Assembly (NCBI GenBank): GCA_013374505.1
Contig: QENJ01000220.1
Location: forward strand, 1 to 35,468
DNA length: 35,468 nucleotides
From: Candidatus Methanophagaceae archaeon
GTDB lineage: Archaea; Halobacteriota; Syntropharchaeia; Alkanophagales; Methanospirareceae
Reading direction: 5' to 3'
Below the pieces are notes generated by a model. That model did not search any database and was not told the origin of the DNA. It saw only the letters and a list, made by a program, of their open reading frames with translations. Positions within the stretch are counted from its first letter, which is position 1. The number at the start of each line of letters is the position of its first letter. This document shows, one piece after another, positions 32,841-35,468 of this stretch. Position numbers and translations under genes: made by a program.

Positions 32841-32848
32841 CGTCCCAC
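32770..32848 (-). pseudogene. Fragment of a group II intron 5' end
   Basis: Read on the reverse strand it begins GTGGGACGGTGCCTCGTAG and stops being similar after CTTTTTAGAAA. It matches the first ~80 nt of the intron at 34525 (66 of 71 bases in the core). In the full copy GAGGG pairs with CCCTC around TTAAAAT; here both arms have changed (GATGG and CACTC) without compensation, so the fold is broken. It lies between pheA and the ATPase gene. Confidence 0.7.
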
Positions 32849-32903
32849 TCTGACTAAAATCGGAGGCATCCATGAGAGCAGTTGAATAAACTATAAAGGT
32901 GAA

Positions 32904-32911
32904 CTATATAG
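32904..32911 (+). promoter_or_regulatory. TATA box for the ATPase/STAS operon
   Basis: CTATATAG lies about 30 nt before the ATG at 32938, which has no ribosome-binding site. This spacing predicts a leaderless transcript. A second candidate, CTATAAAGG, is at 32891. Confidence 0.45.
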
Positions 32912-32937
32912 AAGGGCAATATTATAGTTGATTAGAT

Positions 32938-33735
32938 ATGGAGTTTAACGAGAGCGATTTGATTAGGGAATATCTAAAATTTTGTGACTTAAGAAATAAA
33001 GCACTTCATACGAAAGAGATGGACTTATCCAACATAGACTGGTTTTATCCAACAAAACTCCTCCCATTAGGCATTTTCATAAAAACAAATCGCGATATTT
33101 CTGTTATCCCTCCAACCTCCTCTTATGTTTTAAGTTATTATAATATCATCACTAAGGGTAAGCAACACGTTTCTCCTAGAAGTAGCTATCATCCTATTGC
33201 AGAAATACCACCCGATGAGCATCAACGAGAAAGAATGCTTGAACCGTTATATGCTTTTGAAAGTGATTATATTGGTGGTCGTAATGCCTTTGCTTATCTT
33301 ATTGGTGAATTAGTTGATAATGTGTACCAACATTCAAGCTTCTCAACCGCGTATATAATGGCTCAGAAATATCCAACAAAGCGATTTATAGAGATCAGTA
33401 TAATGGACAATGGGATTACTATACCAGGATCTTTCAAAGAAGCGGGATTTGAATTTGATGATACCACCGCCCTTTCAGAAGCAATAAAAGGGCAATCTAC
33501 AAAACACGATAAAGAAAGAGGGTTTGGCTTAATATCTTCCATAAACTTACTTACAAAGGGTTTAGATGGAGAATGTTTAATCGTGTCGAGAAAGGGGGGA
33601 TTCACCGCGGAAGGGGAAGGCGAGAAAACTTTTTATAATATGGGTAAATATTATGCACTAAACGGCACATTAATATCTATTAGAGTACCTTATATAACTA
33701 AAACGGTGAATATATATGACTACCTTGAGCAGTGA
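32938..33735 (+). CDS. GHKL-type ATPase (histidine-kinase/anti-sigma-like), stand-alone
   Basis: This 265-aa protein has a GHKL ATP-binding fold: N box ELVDNVYQHS at residues 124-133, G1 box IMDNGITIPG at 155-164, and G2 box RGFGLIS at 194-200, with QSTKHDKERGFGL forming the ATP lid. There is no membrane segment, sensor domain or phospho-acceptor helix, so it is not an ordinary two-component kinase. The N-terminal 100 residues are unassigned. It overlaps the STAS-like gene by 20 nt. Stand-alone ATPase plus STAS partner recalls bacterial anti-sigma/anti-anti-sigma switches (SpoIIAB/SpoIIAA), where the ATPase phosphorylates the STAS protein; archaea lack such sigma factors, so another target is likely. 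Base composition is more AT-rich than in the neighbouring lysA/pheA. Confidence 0.78.
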   Translation: MEFNESDLIREYLKFCDLRNKALHTKEMDLSNIDWFYPTKLLPLGIFIKTNRDISVIPPTSSYVLSYYNIITKGKQHVSPRSSYHPIAEIPPDEHQRERMLEPLYAFESDYIGGRNAFAYLIGELVDNVYQHSSFSTAYIMAQKYPTKRFIEISIMDNGITIPGSFKEAGFEFDDTTALSEAIKGQSTKHDKERGFGLISSINLLTKGLDGECLIVSRKGGFTAEGEGEKTFYNMGKYYALNGTLISIRVPYITKTVNIYDYLEQ

Positions 33736-34048
33736 AATAGTATTGCAGCTTGCAGAACACATATCTGAGAATTTAGCTTTTAGAGATAGTGTAGACAATT
33801 TATTTAGTCATATAGCTAGTCTTGAAGAAACTAATATAATAATCGATTTTTTAGGAATCAAATCAATAACCGGCTCATTTGCACATCAATACATAATAAA
33901 CAAAAAAAAGGCTATAAAACATCTCACCGAGAGAAATATGCCCCTTGATGTTAAAAAGATGTTTGAACTAGTAGAACGGCGAAATTTAAAACCTAGAGAA
34001 ATAAGCACTGAACCCATAGAGGTCTTAGATGTCGTTTCCAGTTTTTAA
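33716..34048 (+). CDS. STAS-like (DUF4325-type) protein
   Basis: This 110-aa protein has the STAS-like core IIIDFLGIKSITGSFAHQYI at residues ~41-60, then a helix and strand (MPLDVKKMFELVERRNLK). The 'DFxGvxxIsgSFa' pattern is that of DUF4325 STAS-like proteins, which are found next to GHKL ATPases. Ser50 or Ser54 is placed like the switch serine of anti-anti-sigma factors, but no phosphorylation can be shown from sequence. The ATG lies inside the end of the ATPase gene (20-nt overlap), so the two are coupled. The stop at 34046-34048 falls just before the group II intron. Confidence 0.72.
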   Translation: MTTLSSEIVLQLAEHISENLAFRDSVDNLFSHIASLEETNIIIDFLGIKSITGSFAHQYIINKKKAIKHLTERNMPLDVKKMFELVERRNLKPREISTEPIEVLDVVSSF

Positions 34049-34091
34049 GTTGCAGAGTAAGAAGAGAGCTTTCAACCTCCGTCCCCTCATC

Positions 34092-34124
34092 GAACAGCAC
34101 GTACGGATTTCCCGTATGCTGCTC
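34092..34124 (-). ncRNA. Group II intron domain V
   Basis: The 33-nt hairpin reads GAGCAGCATACGGGAAATCC then GTACGTGCTGTTC. The lower stem is GAGCAGCA/TGCTGTTC and the upper stem TACGG/CCGTA, with a GAAA-type loop and a two-base CG bulge on the 3' side. The AGC triad is in the first stem. Compared with the usual GAGCCGTA/TACGGTTC, the changes are compensated on both strands, which supports a folded functional origin. Confidence 0.85.
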
Positions 34125-34444
34125 TCCTTTCAAACTTTAGGAAAGTTTGACCAAAAAGTTTCGCAAATACCGACCATAATCGGTCATGCTAACCCTCTAT
34201 GGGGATTCCAGTTTTCACCCCCCGTAGAGGCATCGAACTTCCCCAAGTGGAGGGCGGGTCGTCGTTTAGCACATCCCACCTCGGGTTCGCTTGCGCTTCG
34301 GGCTGAAGACCGCCTCAGGCTCTTCAGAAAACTTTTAGAAAAAGTTTTATCAAAAATGCTTTCGCTATCCCCCTTACGAGGGACACCATGCCACTGTTGG
34401 CTTCTGCATAATCCAAGCCGTAGGCGGATGTTTTTGATTAGCCT

Positions 34445-34515
34445 TTTCTAAAAAGGTTGCGGGTAAACAGCACAGGAGGGATTTTAACCCTCTGGCTGAT
34501 TAAATTACGAGGCAC
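34445..34515 (+). repeat. 71-bp direct repeat, right copy
   Basis: Partner of 32770-32840. This copy is part of the more complete group II intron on the reverse strand. Confidence 0.9.
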
Positions 34516-34583
34516 GCCGCCACACCCGAATGAATTCGGGTGCATCCGTTGTGCGTACAGGGCTTCACATCCCTTTCTTGTGT

Positions 34584-35468
34584 TCATTTAACATCATTTT
34601 TTAAAAACGTAACATTTCCTCTATTTATTCTATTAACATATAACTCTATCTCCCCACTCAATTCAGATTTTTTTGCATAACCATTTTCAATCTTGATTAA
34701 CGAACCTATACTTAGCCTGTCGACAAGATCAGTATATTCATCCCAAAGTGATACATCAATGCTACCAGTGTCATCTGATATGTAAACATGTGCTATTTTT
34801 CCTCCTTCAAATTCATTTTTAACACCAACCGAATCAACTTTGCAGATAATATTGCAGAGTTTATTTGGCTCAATACCAGCAATTTTTGTAATGCTCTCTT
34901 CTATATCACCATCATACATTGGAATATTCTCGCCAAATTTTGATAAATCTCCCAAAAATAGCGTTTTCCAGTTTATACGACCTGATTCAACAGCCTCTTT
35001 GATTTTTTTCTGAGTAGGATTCAAATAAGCACTCTTTCCTGTTTTAACCTCCATAAAAATTATCGTAATCTGATCATCTGTATTTCTATCTTTAACGTCG
35101 GTATATCTATCAAAAATCACATAATCAATAGGGCTTCCTATGAAACGAGCATCTGCTGGATTGTATTCAAATATTGGCAGAAGAGGGGCCATTTGTTCCC
35201 CAATTCTTCCTTTTAAACTGGCACGACTCGTTTCAAGTGTTTTCTTCTTTATAGCTTTTTCCGCTTCCCTCTTCCAATTTTCAAATCTTGCTTCGTAATC
35301 TCTTTCTATTGATGCCTTAAGTTCTTCTTTTTGCCGATTAAAAAATTCTTTTCCTTTCTCTTCTACCCTTTCGAGAACTTCACCCTTCGAAACTGCTTTA
35401 TATATCAAAAACCCAAGAATAAAACCAAAAATTAGAGCTAATAATATGAAAAATATCATTCCATCCAT
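34584..35468 (-). CDS. Membrane-anchored PD-(D/E)XK nuclease fused to an OB fold
   Basis: This 294-aa protein may extend beyond the window, as its ATG is the last codon here (Met4 is another start). Residues 4-24 form a membrane helix (MIFFILLALIFGFILGFLIY). Residues 28-80 are a charged coiled coil. Residues ~84-172 form a nuclease domain of the Holliday-junction-resolvase-related kind, with GRIGEQMAPLLP (Glu91), GSPIDYVIFD (Asp115) and IIFMEVKTGKS (Glu140, Lys142) forming the D...ExK site. Residues ~205-285 look like an RPA-type OB fold (NIICKVDSVGVKNEFEGGK, then VYISDDTGSIDVSLW). It would hold a nuclease at the membrane with its own nucleic-acid-binding module. It stands on the reverse strand, before the intron. 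AT-rich like the ATPase/STAS pair. Confidence 0.75.
   Translation of the reverse strand: MDGMIFFILLALIFGFILGFLIYKAVSKGEVLERVEEKGKEFFNRQKEELKASIERDYEARFENWKREAEKAIKKKTLETSRASLKGRIGEQMAPLLPIFEYNPADARFIGSPIDYVIFDRYTDVKDRNTDDQITIIFMEVKTGKSAYLNPTQKKIKEAVESGRINWKTLFLGDLSKFGENIPMYDGDIEESITKIAGIEPNKLCNIICKVDSVGVKNEFEGGKIAHVYISDDTGSIDVSLWDEYTDLVDRLSIGSLIKIENGYAKKSELSGEIELYVNRINRGNVTFLKNDVK

Larger units (their letters stand above)
34050..34525 (-). ncRNA. ORF-less group II intron (probably class C-like)
   Basis: On the reverse strand the element opens at 34525 with GTGTGGCGGC, matching the GUGYG 5' consensus. It contains many short stems (for example GAGGG/CCCTC at the 5' part) and near its 3' end a canonical domain V (34092-34124). 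A domain VI candidate follows to about 34050. There is no reverse-transcriptase gene inside its ~475 nt, and the forward-strand 140-codon frame over it is not coding. The 5' exon has CCGAATTCATTCGG just before the intron, a small hairpin at the end of the nuclease gene transcribed in the same direction. That is the setting favoured by class C introns (behind terminators). It would need a reverse transcriptase supplied elsewhere. The exact 3' end is uncertain. Confidence 0.75.

Noticed and set aside
34029..34451. A 140-codon open frame on the + strand after the STAS gene
   Set aside because: It lies wholly over the group II intron on the other strand, has no recognisable family, and its composition is explained by the RNA stems.

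Overview
The window is archaeal chromosome. It carries the archaeal proteasome/exosome superoperon (psmA, SBDS/Sdo1, rrp4, rrp41, rrp42), transcription factor E, the archaeal or archaeal/eukaryotic ribosomal proteins uS15, eS17 and uL24, two geranylgeranyl-reductase-type flavoproteins for archaeal lipids, archaeal TrmI, and TATA-like boxes a short distance upstream of genes with little or no leader. Diaminopimelate-type lysine genes (dapA, lysA), FmdE- and MoaE-type genes, surface proteins with PGF-CTERM-like tails, an archaeal cohesin-like protein and a group II intron together suggest an anaerobic methanogen-related euryarchaeon (Halobacteriota). An ANME-1/Methanophagales-like lineage is my best guess, but this is inference from gene content, not from a marker search.

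Layout. 1-1,950: end of a CARDB-rich surface protein and a LysE-type exporter. 1,956-6,887: tRNA-Ala(CGC) followed closely by psmA-sdo1-rrp4-rrp41-rrp42-tfe-HD, a compact run for protein and RNA turnover. 6,954-10,471: rpl24 (reverse strand, interrupted by an in-frame TGA) divergent from a GGR-rpsO-small membrane protein-rps17e-dapA run. 10,500-13,550: an accessory patch with an IS element (frameshifted transposase, 27-bp terminal inverted repeats) and a second, more decayed transposase gene. 13,571-19,130: M50 site-2 protease, trmI, and a large secreted DUF3160 protein. 19,143-23,659: a PAC2-family gene split by an in-frame TAG, divergent from a second GGR, then a cohesin-domain surface protein and a radical SAM enzyme. 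23,731-27,673: a HEAT-like gene, a membrane protein with eight tandem 23-residue repeats, a uridine phosphorylase relic, and a secreted FmdE-family gene whose signal peptide is cut by a 240-bp MITE with perfect inverted repeats and an 8-bp target duplication. 27,805-32,761: TIM-barrel protein, NfeD/Clp-type membrane protease, moaE, lysA and pheA. 32,770-35,468: an accessory cassette with a 71-bp direct repeat on each side of an overlapping GHKL ATPase/STAS-like gene pair. The repeat is the 5' end of a group II intron, and the right copy belongs to an ORF-less intron with a recognisable domain V. A membrane-anchored PD-(D/E)XK nuclease fused to an OB fold ends the window.

The most interesting points are: (1) the ATPase/STAS cassette between intron-derived repeats, next to the nuclease-OB fusion; (2) the MITE insertion, which can be reversed on paper to restore a perfect signal peptide; (3) two otherwise intact conserved genes (rpl24, PAC2) each interrupted by one in-frame stop; and (4) the 23-residue repeat protein.
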